Source: an uncultured Bacteroidales bacterium (GTDB lineage Bacteria; Bacteroidota; Bacteroidia; Bacteroidales; FEN-979). Taken from it: a DNA stretch of 55,924 nucleotides. Where the stretch lies: contig CAIKNA010000262.1 of NCBI GenBank assembly GCA_903828645.1, positions 1 to 55,924 of the forward strand, written 5' to 3'. Both the position numbers and the translations under genes were made by a program. The notes under the pieces were generated by a model, which worked only from the letters and a program-made list of their open reading frames with translations, ran no database searches and had not been told where the DNA came from. The stretch's first letter is position 1, and each line of letters starts with the position of its first letter. Of the stretch, positions 1 to 7,986 are shown piece by piece.

Positions 1-1132
1 CTGTCCTCACCTGGAATGCTGCATGATCGGGCTTTAGATTGAAAAAATCGTACATGGCATTGCCCGTATTTCCGTTGGTGTAATACATTGTTTTGGTGGC
101 CGAACGGGTATCCGTTATCAGGGGTGCCGGAACCTGGAAAACTGACCCTGCACCAAGCCTGTCGGCAATATCAAGCGTGATGCCGGTAACGCTGTTTATG
201 GCGACAAGTTTTTCAACCGTTATCCCGGTTGGAACCCCGATCGAATTCACGACAGTGATCGTGGCCTGCGGATCCATGAAATAGACCTCCCCGAGCGTAT
301 AGGCATTGTTGAAGACATTCACTTTGACAGTGTCCTTAAGTTGTGAAAAAGTCTGATGACCCAGGAAACCCTCAAACCAGCCGATCGTATCGATCGCGAC
401 CAGGAAGTCGGCACGAGCCTGATCTCCTGCAACAGGTTCTCCCGATTTCTTCAGGAACCCTTCAACTTCGGCATGGATCGTATTGGGTGATGAAGTGAGA
501 TCAAAGGTAACACCCGCGAGGCTGATGGTGGTGTCTGCTGTGCCGTTAACAAATGGTGTTATGGTAAATGAAAAAGGCGCGTTGTTTTTAACGGCATTGG
601 TGATCCGGATGGTCAGCGAACCGGCATTGTTGAAAGTGTGAGTTGTATGGACGCTCAGGGTCCCTTTTTTTACGGTTAATTTATCCACCCTGATCTCCGG
701 GTTGTTGCCGGTCAGGTTGATGGTGAATGGCAAAGGGGGAATGGCCAGGTCTGAAACGCTTAAAATGTCCTGTTCGGTTTGGGTCACCTGGTGCAAATAG
801 GAGAAACCGGCAGGCGACAGTTTGATGAGGTTGACGGGCCTGAGCCTGAACGCATCATTGTTATAGTAGAAAAGAATTGAGATGTCGCCACTCTCATCAA
901 TGAAAAGGTGATCGCCGGCGCCGCCCTGGGTGAGGACTCTTCTGAATGTAATGCTGTCATTCACCAGCGGCAGGGCTAAATCGGGATTCCATGTCATGTT
1001 TTTGACCTTGTCGAATTGGAAATCCTTCCTGCATCCTGAAAAAGTGAATATCAGCACCATCAGGATTATCTGGATACCCGGTGCAAGGCGTATCTTCGCG
1101 GGAATTCTGGTTTTTTCACCGAAACTATTCAT
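1..1132 (-). CDS. Putative lipoprotein, 3' end beyond the window
   Basis: The reverse strand is open for 377 codons from an ATG at 1132 to the window edge with no stop, so the C-terminus is missing. The N-terminus has a basic stretch, a hydrophobic segment and a lipobox ending FTFSGC, so the mature protein should be anchored through a lipidated Cys near residue 35. The rest is rich in beta-prone, Asn/Thr-rich sequence with no Cys cluster or enzyme motif that I recognise. It resembles large Bacteroidota surface or periplasmic lipoproteins built from beta-sandwich repeats. The gene is followed on the same strand by nothing inside the window, and an EamA permease lies 110 bases upstream. Function unknown. 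Confidence 0.75.
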   Translation of the reverse strand, partial: MNSFGEKTRIPAKIRLAPGIQIILMVLIFTFSGCRKDFQFDKVKNMTWNPDLALPLVNDSITFRRVLTQGGAGDHLFIDESGDISILFYYNNDAFRLRPVNLIKLSPAGFSYLHQVTQTEQDILSVSDLAIPPLPFTINLTGNNPEIRVDKLTVKKGTLSVHTTHTFNNAGSLTIRITNAVKNNAPFSFTITPFVNGTADTTISLAGVTFDLTSSPNTIHAEVEGFLKKSGEPVAGDQARADFLVAIDTIGWFEGFLGHQTFSQLKDTVKVNVFNNAYTLGEVYFMDPQATITVVNSIGVPTGITVEKLVAINSVTGITLDIADRLGAGSVFQVPAPLITDTRSATKTMYYTNGNTGNAMYDFFNLKPDHAAFQVRT

Positions 1133-1242
1133 GGTTTGTTGTGTTCAGGTTAGCTTATTTTGCATCAACTAAATTACAATATTACTTAAAAAAACAATTG
1201 TAAATTTTTTTGGTTGAAATTGCCAACCTTTTTTGGCCGGAA

Positions 1243-2136
1243 TTACTTTTTCAGATACTGTTGCAACCCGATCCCGGTGATGATGAGCAGGAGCCCGATC
1301 ACGGTCGAAAGGGCAATCGTTTCGCCGATGGTGAAATGGATGATGATCAGAGAAATGAACGGAGATAAATAGATCAGGTTTGAAACCTTCGCGGTAGTGG
1401 AGGTGTAATTTAAGGCATTGAGCCACAAAACAAAAGTGATTCCCATTTCGAACAGGCCAATATAGACTCCCCCTGCCACTCCCTGCCATCCGGGCAGCCG
1501 AACCCTGCCTGAAATGACAATTAATACAAAGGTATACAGCAACCCGAAACAAAAATTCAGAAAGAGTTTGCTTACTGCTTCCCGCTGGTCCTTCACGTTG
1601 AAAATCCAGTAGAGCGCCCAGAAAAAAGCACTTCCCACAGCCAGAAGTACGCCAAGCGTATGCGCAGTAGTATCGGGATGGATCGTCCCGGTGAAAAATC
1701 CTCCCCTGCCTGAAATGAGGATAATTCCCGCGAAACTTATCACAATCGCGAGGATGCTCACAAAACTTATCTTTTGCCGCAGCATTGGAATCGACAGGAG
1801 CACCAGGACAAGCGGCCAGATATAATTGAGGGTACCGGCCTCCTGGGCCTGCAGGAGATCATAGGCCTTCAGCAAAACTGAATAGTAGAGAAACGGGTTG
1901 AGCAGCCCCAGGAAAGCCGACAGCAGCACCTCTCTCAGGGTGAGTTTGCATAGCAGTGCCGTCTTTCGTTGTACCAGCAAAATTATAAACAGCACGAGGC
2001 AGGCAACCGCCGACGAAATCAACAACAATTCGGCAGGTTCGAGAAAACGCAGTGAGATTTTAAAAGCCGACCCGATGGTCGACCAGCACGCTATGGCTGC
2101 AAAGGCATATAGATAGGCTTTTTTCTGGGGTTTCAT
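1243..2136 (-). CDS. EamA/DMT-family transporter
   Basis: The 297-residue protein is almost entirely hydrophobic, with about ten membrane segments arranged as two five-helix EamA repeats. This is the usual size and layout of drug/metabolite transporter family exporters. The beginning (AAIACWSTIGSAFKISLRF) and the second-repeat signature (VGSAFFWALYWIFNVKD) are typical. It should sit in the inner membrane and export an amino acid or another small metabolite; the substrate cannot be read from sequence. It is divergent from carbamate kinase, and the 65-base gap must hold both promoters. A TACCTTCG sequence close to the start is a one-mismatch version of the Bacteroidota -7 element. A second EamA gene lies at 6937-7824 but is not a close copy. 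Confidence 0.88.
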   Translation of the reverse strand: MKPQKKAYLYAFAAIACWSTIGSAFKISLRFLEPAELLLISSAVACLVLFIILLVQRKTALLCKLTLREVLLSAFLGLLNPFLYYSVLLKAYDLLQAQEAGTLNYIWPLVLVLLSIPMLRQKISFVSILAIVISFAGIILISGRGGFFTGTIHPDTTAHTLGVLLAVGSAFFWALYWIFNVKDQREAVSKLFLNFCFGLLYTFVLIVISGRVRLPGWQGVAGGVYIGLFEMGITFVLWLNALNYTSTTAKVSNLIYLSPFISLIIIHFTIGETIALSTVIGLLLIITGIGLQQYLKK

Positions 2137-2173
2137 AACCTTGCGAAGGTACTCAAAGATCAGAAAAATTTTC

Positions 2174-2181
2174 TAATTTTG
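2174..2181 (+). promoter_or_regulatory. Candidate -7 element of the carbamate kinase promoter
   Basis: TAATTTTG matches the Bacteroidota -7 consensus TAnnTTTG exactly and ends 20 bases before the carbamate kinase ATG. I do not see a good TTTG at the -33 distance, so the assignment rests on one half of the promoter. Confidence 0.45.
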
Positions 2182-2201
2182 CCGCCTAAACCGAAAAACC
2201 T

Positions 2202-3146
2202 ATGAAAAAGCTTGCTGTTGTTGCTCTTGGAGGAAATGCCCTTTTACGCGGAGATCAGAAAGGAACCATTGACGAGCAGGAGGCAAATGCTAATGCTACT
2301 GCCGAAAGCCTCGTAAAACTTATTAAACGCGATTACAACATTGTGATCACGCATGGCAACGGTCCGCAGGTAGGCAACATCATGCTTGCAAACTCGGCAG
2401 GGTTTAAAATGTTCGGGATTCCCGAAATGCCACTGGATATTTGTGTCGCCTATTCACAGGGATTTATCGGTTATATCATCGAACAGCAATTGAAAAATGT
2501 GTTGGAAATCCATGACATGGAGCGGGATATCATAACCATCACCACCCAGGTGCTGGTGAACAAGGACGACCCTGCATTTCTGAAACCGACAAAACCGGTG
2601 GGGCCCTACTATTCAAAAGAGGAGGCCGACCTGATGACCAAAGATACCCAGTCGGTTTTTAAAGAGGATCCGCGCGGTCGCGGCTGGAGAAAAGTTGTCG
2701 CTTCCCCGACACCCCTTGTGATCATCAATAAAAAAACGATCGAATCGATTGCCCGCGGCGGCCAGATTGCCATTGCCGTCGGGGGGGGAGGAATTCCTGT
2801 TTTTTATGTTGAACCGAACAAGTTGCAGGGGATCGATGCGGTGATCGACAAGGACCTTGCATCTGCGCTGCTGGCATCGCAAATCAATGCCGATAAGTTT
2901 TTTATCCTTACCGATGTTCCCAAGGTCTGCATCAACTACAACACCCCGCAGGAAAAATCACTTGACCGGATGACCATTGCCGAAGCCAAACGTTACCTCG
3001 AAGAGGGCCAGTTCCCCGATGGCAGCATGGGACCGAAAGTCCGCGCAGCCATTCACTTTGTGGAACACTCCGGCAAGGACACCATCATTACAAAAACCAC
3101 AATGCTGGGTATCGACAATGGCGGAACCAGAGTGACGTTGGTGTAA
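2202..3146 (+). CDS. arcC: Carbamate kinase
   Basis: The 314-residue protein has the amino-acid kinase fold signatures of carbamate kinase: ALGGNALLRGDQKGT at the N-terminus, THGNGPQVGN around residue 52, and IAVGGGGIPV in the second half. The length is normal for the family. The enzyme makes ATP and carbamate from carbamoyl phosphate and ADP, the energy-yielding last step of arginine deiminase, agmatine or purine-derived carbamoyl phosphate breakdown. No arginine deiminase or ornithine carbamoyltransferase gene is nearby, so its partner pathway lies elsewhere. It runs divergently from an EamA permease. A heptamer array begins one base after its stop codon and separates it from the convergent hydG operon. 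Confidence 0.95.
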   Translation: MKKLAVVALGGNALLRGDQKGTIDEQEANANATAESLVKLIKRDYNIVITHGNGPQVGNIMLANSAGFKMFGIPEMPLDICVAYSQGFIGYIIEQQLKNVLEIHDMERDIITITTQVLVNKDDPAFLKPTKPVGPYYSKEEADLMTKDTQSVFKEDPRGRGWRKVVASPTPLVIINKKTIESIARGGQIAIAVGGGGIPVFYVEPNKLQGIDAVIDKDLASALLASQINADKFFILTDVPKVCINYNTPQEKSLDRMTIAEAKRYLEEGQFPDGSMGPKVRAAIHFVEHSGKDTIITKTTMLGIDNGGTRVTLV

Positions 3147-3147
3147 A

Positions 3148-3196
3148 ACGATTTACGATTTACGATTTACGATTTACGATTGACGATTGACGATTG
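3148..3196. repeat. Heptamer tandem array, CGATTNN family
   Basis: Seven consecutive 7-base units can be read: four ACGATTT followed by three ACGATTG. The array begins one base after the arcC stop codon. The same unit family occurs at 25811, 37523, 39479, 39706 and 53932. Fixed positions are CGATT, with two variable positions. Confidence 0.9.
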
Positions 3197-3200
3197 AAGT

Positions 3201-3242
3201 GTCACCCGTCACGCGTCACGTGTCACGTGTCACCCGTCACGT
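3201..3242. repeat. Heptamer tandem array, GTCACNN family
   Basis: Six 7-base units: GTCACCC, GTCACGC, GTCACGT twice, GTCACCC, GTCACGT. The array lies four bases after the CGATTNN array and ends just before the stop codon of the convergent small regulator gene. A second copy of this family is at 55534-55568, and both are followed by the bases TTTATT. Confidence 0.9.
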
Positions 3243-3243
3243 T

Positions 3244-3501
3244 TTATTCTTCAAACACCATCTTCTTAACTTCCAGTCCCGCGACCTGCAGAAGCGCTTT
3301 TTCCAGTTTGACAAACTCTTCGCGGTTGCCGGTTAGTTCGAGGATGATCAGCCCGCTGCGGGCGCAAAAGTCGTCTTTGACTTCGTGGAGTCCGAGCCGT
3401 GTTTTGATGGTGCATCCAAACTTTGTCAGGATCGCCTGAACATCTGAAACTTCCGACACCCTGTCGGTGATGTGAATACCTAGAATCCAGATCTCTTTCA
3501 T
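3244..3501 (-). CDS. TM1266-like [FeFe]-hydrogenase system regulator, copy 2
   Basis: This 85-residue protein begins MKEIWILGIHITDRVSEVSD and contains CTIKTRLGLHE and SGLIILELTG. The pattern (ILGI-ITDR, IKTRLGLHEV, an ILEL strand) matches the TM1266-type putative iron-only hydrogenase system regulators, which fold as an ACT/NikR-C-like ferredoxin domain. It aligns along its whole length with the 85-residue product at 5195-5452, so the two are paralogues. It is the last gene of the minus-strand run hydG, small regulator, histidine kinase, small regulator, ten bases after the kinase stop. Family members are thought to sense a ligand; no DNA-binding helix is visible. Its Cys residues (in FGCT and FCARSG) differ from those of the paralogue. 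Confidence 0.8.
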   Translation of the reverse strand: MKEIWILGIHITDRVSEVSDVQAILTKFGCTIKTRLGLHEVKDDFCARSGLIILELTGNREEFVKLEKALLQVAGLEVKKMVFEE

Positions 3502-3510
3502 GGTGTTAAT

Positions 3511-5184
3511 TCAAAGGGATATCTTGTTTTTTGATATTAAATTCCGGAAACGAACGGTAAAGGTTGTGCCGTTAAGACGGGATATCTCAATTTTACCGTC
3601 AAGTTGTTCAACCAGCAGCCTGACGATAAACATGCCCAGTGATTTTTCGGAATCCAGGGAAAATGAGGCGGGCAATCCGATGCCATTGTCCCCGATCATC
3701 AGTGCAAAGGTGTCTTCCTCATCTTTGCGCAGATTGACCTGGATTTCACCCTCCCGGTTGTTGGGAAAGGCATATTTGAATGCATTGGTCAGCAATTCAT
3801 TGGCGATCAGCCCCAGCGGCAGTGCTGTTTCAATGCTCACATCCGTGGGATCGAGCATTGTAACAAGGTTTACCCTGTGCCCGCTGAAAGTTCCGGTGAT
3901 GATGGTTGCCAGGGAATGCAGGTAAGCAGCAAGGGGTATGTGGGCCAGGTTTTCCGACCTGTAAAGGTGTTCATGAATCAGGGCCATCGAACGGATCCTC
4001 AATTCTATATCGCGAATGATCCGGCGCAACTCCGGATCCGTATTATTCCGGAGTTGAAGGTTGAGCAGGCTGATTACAATGGCAAGGTTATTCTTGACGC
4101 GGTGATGGATTTCACGCAACATGATCTCCTTTTGTTCCGCATTCTTCTGCTTCAGCTCTTCAACCTCTTTCTCTTTCGACCTGTCGCGAAGAATGGTCAT
4201 TACCTGTATCACTTCATGGTCTTTGTAGATGGGAACCCTGCGGATTTCAGCATGGATTTCCCGGTTCATGAGGGGCATCTTCTGCTCGGTGACCAGCATG
4301 GCGCCATGATCAAATACATGCTGAAGTTCACCTATAGTTACCTCAGTCATAAACGGATATACTTCCGTGATGAGTTTTCCCACTACCTCCACGGCCATAT
4401 CATGACTGATATGACTCTCTTTCATTGCAGAATTGATGATCACAATGCGGAACTGGCGGTCGACTACATAGATCCAGTCGGGAATTGAATCGAGTGTGTT
4501 ATGATATTGAATTTCTGATCTTTGAAAGGCCTCCACGGCCTGTTTGCGTTCGTTGATCTCCCCAAGCAGTTGCAAATTGTTTTTTGACAGGGCCTTCTGA
4601 TGTAAAAAATTTTTCCAGTTCAGGCTTCTGAACATGTAGGCCATCATGAAACCAATGGAATAGATGGCGATGACAAAGAAAAGATTGTTGAAATAGAAAA
4701 ACGGGCGTTGTTGAAAATTCAGGTTAAGGATATTTGCGACAGAAAAAGCGGCAATCTGGATCAGGCCGATGACGACAACGCTGCTGAAGGGCATCTTGTA
4801 AAAAACAAAAAAACCGATCACAACGAGCATCACCCAGGCAAAATAATACTCAGACCCTTTTTCCGAAAAGTTGGAGAACAAGCCAACATAACAGACTGCG
4901 AGGCAGATAAGCAGGTTCAGGATGATGTAAATTACATGAAGCCATTTGTGGAGGGGTTTGATGTAAGTCACAATAACCGACAGGATCATGATCGGGGAGA
5001 TGATCCAGAAACGGTTATAATATAGCTGTTCGGGTGAACCCGGAAAAAAAAAGATGTTGAACAGGGCAAAGCAGGAGAACATGGCAAGGGTAAGAAAGAG
5101 CCCGATGCGCATGGCCGGCAACGAGGAGATCATAAAGAACTCCTCGAATTCCTTTTTTAAATTTTTCCCTGAACGGCCGCTCAT
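3511..5184 (-). CDS. Membrane PAS histidine kinase (HisKA_2 type) in the hydG operon
   Basis: The 557-residue protein has about six membrane helices in residues 24-187, a short linker helix, a PAS domain at about 222-335, a HisKA_2 dimerisation motif with EIHHRVKNNL (candidate phospho-His 360 or 361), and a HATPase_c domain with an N-box (LIANELLTNAFKYAF), a G1 box (GDNGIGLP) and a G2 region (KSLGMFIVRLL). All parts needed for autophosphorylation appear intact. The N-terminal membrane module is not one I can name; it may sense a membrane or redox signal. No response regulator gene is adjacent. It lies between two TM1266-like genes with gaps of only 9-10 bases, so it is very likely co-transcribed with hydG. 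That suggests a role in controlling hydrogen metabolism, which is inference from context. Confidence 0.87.
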   Translation of the reverse strand: MSGRSGKNLKKEFEEFFMISSLPAMRIGLFLTLAMFSCFALFNIFFFPGSPEQLYYNRFWIISPIMILSVIVTYIKPLHKWLHVIYIILNLLICLAVCYVGLFSNFSEKGSEYYFAWVMLVVIGFFVFYKMPFSSVVVIGLIQIAAFSVANILNLNFQQRPFFYFNNLFFVIAIYSIGFMMAYMFRSLNWKNFLHQKALSKNNLQLLGEINERKQAVEAFQRSEIQYHNTLDSIPDWIYVVDRQFRIVIINSAMKESHISHDMAVEVVGKLITEVYPFMTEVTIGELQHVFDHGAMLVTEQKMPLMNREIHAEIRRVPIYKDHEVIQVMTILRDRSKEKEVEELKQKNAEQKEIMLREIHHRVKNNLAIVISLLNLQLRNNTDPELRRIIRDIELRIRSMALIHEHLYRSENLAHIPLAAYLHSLATIITGTFSGHRVNLVTMLDPTDVSIETALPLGLIANELLTNAFKYAFPNNREGEIQVNLRKDEEDTFALMIGDNGIGLPASFSLDSEKSLGMFIVRLLVEQLDGKIEISRLNGTTFTVRFRNLISKNKISL

Positions 5185-5194
5185 TAAAACGGAT

Positions 5195-5452
5195 TTAAAC
5201 GGTGAAAACCATCCGCTGAATCTCCAAACCCCCGATCAGGGCAAGTTCATCTTCAAGTTTTTTACACTCTTCCATGCTGCCTGCAAGTTGCAGAATGACC
5301 ACGCCTACCCGGCTGCACACCTCTTCTGAGACTTCATGAAATCCCAGCCTTGATTTGATGACATGGGCATATTTTGTAAGTGCCATTTGCATCTGCCCTG
5401 CTTCCTTGATGCGGTCGGTGATAAGTAAACCGATGATTCTGAGTTCTTTCAT
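5195..5452 (-). CDS. TM1266-like [FeFe]-hydrogenase system regulator, copy 1
   Basis: This 85-residue protein begins MKELRIIGLLITDRIKEAGQ and continues with HVIKSRLGFHEVSEEVCSR and VVILQLAG. It has the same length and strand pattern as the product at 3244-3501 and fits the TM1266-type small regulator family that commonly accompanies hydE, hydF and hydG genes. The start ATG lies 11 bases downstream of the hydG stop, and its own stop is 10 bases before the histidine kinase start, so translation is probably linked through one operon. It is the copy next to hydG, the arrangement usually seen for this family. Function is inferred: ligand sensing or fine control of hydrogenase expression or assembly. 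Confidence 0.82.
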   Translation of the reverse strand: MKELRIIGLLITDRIKEAGQMQMALTKYAHVIKSRLGFHEVSEEVCSRVGVVILQLAGSMEECKKLEDELALIGGLEIQRMVFTV

Positions 5453-5463
5453 AACTGTTGGTT

Positions 5464-6894
5464 TCAGAAATAGAGGTCCCTTGTGCCATTTTTGATCTGT
5501 TCGATCTTGCCTGTCAGGGTTGTTTTGAATGATTCATCTTCGATTTCATCCAGCTTCTCCCTGATTAGTTCATATCCTTTGACTTTTGTCTCTGCCGGTG
5601 CATAATCTTCAAGGTATTCAGCCAGGGTCATCAAAGCATTGGGCTGGCAAAAGCGTTTGATAAACCCCGGAACGGAAAATTCCATAAAGTGTTCGCCGGT
5701 TCTGCCCAGGCGGTAGCAGGCAGTGCAAAACGAGGGGATATACCTGTGTTCGATCAGGTCGTCCATGATCTCATTCAGGCTCCGGTTATCATTGATCTGG
5801 AACTGTTCAAGGTCGATATCCTGGTCTTCGTTTTCTTTTCTTTTCGAATACCCTCCCATTTCAATGTTGGTGCCTCCGTCGATCTGCGACACACCGAATT
5901 GCATGATTTCATCGCGTACGGCCGCACTCTCCCTTGCGGTGAGGATAAGGCCTGTATAGGGAACCGCAAGGCGAAGAATGGCCACGAGCCGTGTGAATTC
6001 CGCATCGCTTACCATGTGCGACTGGTCTATATTCAGTTCAGATGCATACTGTATCCGGGGAAACGAGATGGTATGCGGACCGACATTGTACACGGCTTCA
6101 AAATGGTTCGTATGCCTCACAAGCCCGAGAACTTCAAACCGCCAGTCGTAAAGGCCGAAGAGTGCCCCGATGCCGACATCGTCGATCCCGGCTTCCTGCG
6201 CGCGGTCAAGCCCTGTGAGCCGCCAGTCAAAGTCTCTTTTCTTTCCGCCCAGGTGAACCTTTGCATAAGTATCCCGGTGATAGGTTTCCTGGAAAATCTG
6301 GTAGGTCCCGATTTTGGAATCCTTAATAATTCGGAAACCATCAATGTCCATGGGCGCCGCATTGATATTTACCCGCCTGATCTCACCCGGACCGCTCTTA
6401 ACCGAGTAAACAGTCCTGACCGATTCGGCAATGAAATCCGCATCATATCCGGGATGTTCCCCGTATACCAGGATAAGCCTCTTCTGACCTGTGTTTTCAA
6501 GGGCTTTCACTTGTGCAACCAGGTCGTCATGGTCGAGGGTGACCCTTTTAATCTTCTTGTTCGATGCTTTGAATCCGCAGTATGCACAATTGTTGGTGCA
6601 GTGGTTCCCGATATACAGCGGGGCAAACAGTACAATGCGCTGGCCATATACTTTTTCCTTCAGCGTCCGTGCTCCCTGTTTTATTTCTTCAATCAGGTCA
6701 GGATCTGTTGCATTGATCAATGTAGCAGTTTCAGCGAGGGTCAAACGCTGTTTATCCAGCGATTTGGCGATAACCTCCCTCACCTGTGCCTTGGTTGCGG
6801 GTGCAGTATTGAGATACCCCCATAATTCATCCGAATCAATAAAGGGAGTCATCCGCTGATCTTTAATCTTTAATTTTTCAGGCCTGAAAATCAT
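5464..6894 (-). CDS. hydG: [FeFe]-hydrogenase H-cluster radical SAM maturase HydG
   Basis: HydG cleaves tyrosine to supply the CO and CN ligands of the hydrogenase H-cluster. The protein has the radical-SAM CX3CX2C motif (HCTNNCAYCGF; Cys 99, 103, 106 from this start) and an intact C-terminal CX2CX22C site (Cys 390, 393, 416) that binds the auxiliary cluster, which separates HydG from tyrosine lyase ThiH. At 476 residues it is full length. I chose the ATG at 6894; the frame stays open to a TTG at 6915, but that TTG lies inside a TACCTTTG promoter-like element, so it is an unlikely start. HydE, HydF and the hydrogenase itself are not in the window. It is the first gene of a four-gene minus-strand operon. 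Confidence 0.95.
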   Translation of the reverse strand: MIFRPEKLKIKDQRMTPFIDSDELWGYLNTAPATKAQVREVIAKSLDKQRLTLAETATLINATDPDLIEEIKQGARTLKEKVYGQRIVLFAPLYIGNHCTNNCAYCGFKASNKKIKRVTLDHDDLVAQVKALENTGQKRLILVYGEHPGYDADFIAESVRTVYSVKSGPGEIRRVNINAAPMDIDGFRIIKDSKIGTYQIFQETYHRDTYAKVHLGGKKRDFDWRLTGLDRAQEAGIDDVGIGALFGLYDWRFEVLGLVRHTNHFEAVYNVGPHTISFPRIQYASELNIDQSHMVSDAEFTRLVAILRLAVPYTGLILTARESAAVRDEIMQFGVSQIDGGTNIEMGGYSKRKENEDQDIDLEQFQINDNRSLNEIMDDLIEHRYIPSFCTACYRLGRTGEHFMEFSVPGFIKRFCQPNALMTLAEYLEDYAPAETKVKGYELIREKLDEIEDESFKTTLTGKIEQIKNGTRDLYF

Positions 6895-6912
6895 AATCAG
6901 ATTGTTTAATGG

Positions 6913-6920
6913 CAAAGGTA
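6913..6920 (-). promoter_or_regulatory. Candidate -7 element of the hydG operon
   Basis: Read on the minus strand this is TACCTTTG, an exact fit to TAnnTTTG, 18 bases before the chosen hydG ATG. There is no clear TTTG at -33. It argues against the longer TTG-initiated reading of hydG. Confidence 0.5.
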
Positions 6921-6936
6921 CTGAAAATACACCAGT

Positions 6937-7824
6937 TTATCCCGGTCTCCTGGTTCGCTCAGAGAGGTAAACACCGCCGATTACCAGCGCAATACCGGCA
7001 ATTTTCTGAAATGTAAAAGACTCGGAAATAAGTAAGTATGAGAAAATTGCCGTAAATACCGGGATAAGGTTGGAGAATATATTCGATTTGCTGATGCCAA
7101 GGAGTTTCACCGAATGGGCAAAAAATACAAACGAAACGGAAGAGGCAAGCACGGCAAGGAGAAGCATCGAGGTGACAATCTCGCGGGTCAGGGGAACTGC
7201 AATAGCCGACTTTGCTTCAAATAGCAGGAAGAATGGCAGGAAAAGAAAGATCCCGATCAGGTTTTGACTGGCAACCAGCATGAGTGCGGAATATTTCATG
7301 GTGAGTTTACGAAGCGTTACCGTGTATAAAAGCGCTGCAAATACAGCTCCAAACAGGAAAATGACCCCCTTGATATCGGCTGCCAGAGAGAGATCACGGG
7401 TAATCAGCATAAGAATGACTCCTGCAAAGGAGACAGCGATGCCGACGAAATTGATTGGTGTGAGTTTTTCCCTGAAGCTGATATATCCGATCACCGGGGA
7501 AAAAACGGGAATGGTGGCAATGATAACCGCTGCAATGGTAGGAGAGGAGTATTTTAACCCGTAATTTTCGCCCAGGAAATAGAGGAATGGGTTAAAGAGG
7601 GCACTCAACAGGATCAGTTTGTAATCTTTCCGTTCCACCTTTTCATTTTTGCCCAGCAGGAAAATCAGGGAGAACAACAGAACTGAGGAGATGATCAAAC
7701 GGATAAAAATGAGGGTAACCGGTTGGTAGGATTTAAGCAGGAGTGAACTCCAGATAAATGACAGTCCCCAGAAGACCATCGCCGCCAACGGATAAAAATA
7801 GACTGGTATGTGAATTTTTTTCAA
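6937..7824 (-). CDS. EamA/DMT-family transporter
   Basis: The 295-residue protein has about ten hydrophobic helices in two EamA repeats, starting FYPLAAMVFWGLSFIWSSLL, with the helix-rich second half ending in IAGIALVIGGVYLSERTR. Size and layout are normal for an inner-membrane drug/metabolite transporter family exporter; the substrate is unknown. The gene lies upstream of hydG on the same strand, but a good hydG -7 element in the gap suggests separate transcription. Its own promoter at 7832-7862 has both Bacteroidota elements at the ideal spacing and would start RNA only a few bases before the ATG. It is a different subfamily from the EamA protein at 1243-2136. Confidence 0.88.
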   Translation of the reverse strand: MKKIHIPVYFYPLAAMVFWGLSFIWSSLLLKSYQPVTLIFIRLIISSVLLFSLIFLLGKNEKVERKDYKLILLSALFNPFLYFLGENYGLKYSSPTIAAVIIATIPVFSPVIGYISFREKLTPINFVGIAVSFAGVILMLITRDLSLAADIKGVIFLFGAVFAALLYTVTLRKLTMKYSALMLVASQNLIGIFLFLPFFLLFEAKSAIAVPLTREIVTSMLLLAVLASSVSFVFFAHSVKLLGISKSNIFSNLIPVFTAIFSYLLISESFTFQKIAGIALVIGGVYLSERTRRPG

Positions 7825-7831
7825 GGTAGTG

Positions 7832-7862
7832 CAAAGGTAGTCGATTGGTATTAGTTACCAAA
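7832..7862 (-). promoter_or_regulatory. Bacteroidota-type promoter of the EamA gene
   Basis: On the minus strand a TTTG (7859-7862) is followed after exactly 19 bases by TACCTTTG (7832-7839), matching the -33/-7 consensus. The predicted transcript would begin about 7825-7829, almost at the ATG at 7824, so the mRNA may be nearly leaderless. Confidence 0.65.
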
Positions 7863-7881
7863 AACGTTGTATTTTCGTCAT

Positions 7882-7918
7882 GATCATTCCTCCCCAACTG
7901 GGGGATCGGGAAGGGGCG
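7882..7918. repeat. Possible short dispersed C-rich/G-rich element
   Basis: The sequence TCCTCCCCAACTGGGGGATC followed by GGGAAGGGGC is unlike its AT-rich surroundings and contains a small palindrome (CCCCA-ACT-GGGG). It resembles intergenic filler repeats I recall from other Bacteroidota, but only one copy is in this window. Confidence 0.25.
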
Positions 7919-7986
7919 CGATTTTTTTTATCCCGAATCTGTAACATTTCAAAAAACGAGCAGTCCATTGTCTAAAATCCGGGGAA

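Noticed and set aside
3148-3242. Possible CRISPR array
   Set aside because: Units are only seven bases with no unique spacers, and no cas genes are present. These are simple heptamer arrays.
5689-6825. A 378-codon open frame on the plus strand
   Set aside because: It lies fully antisense to hydG, whose protein has complete catalytic motifs. The plus-strand product has no signal, domain or motif.
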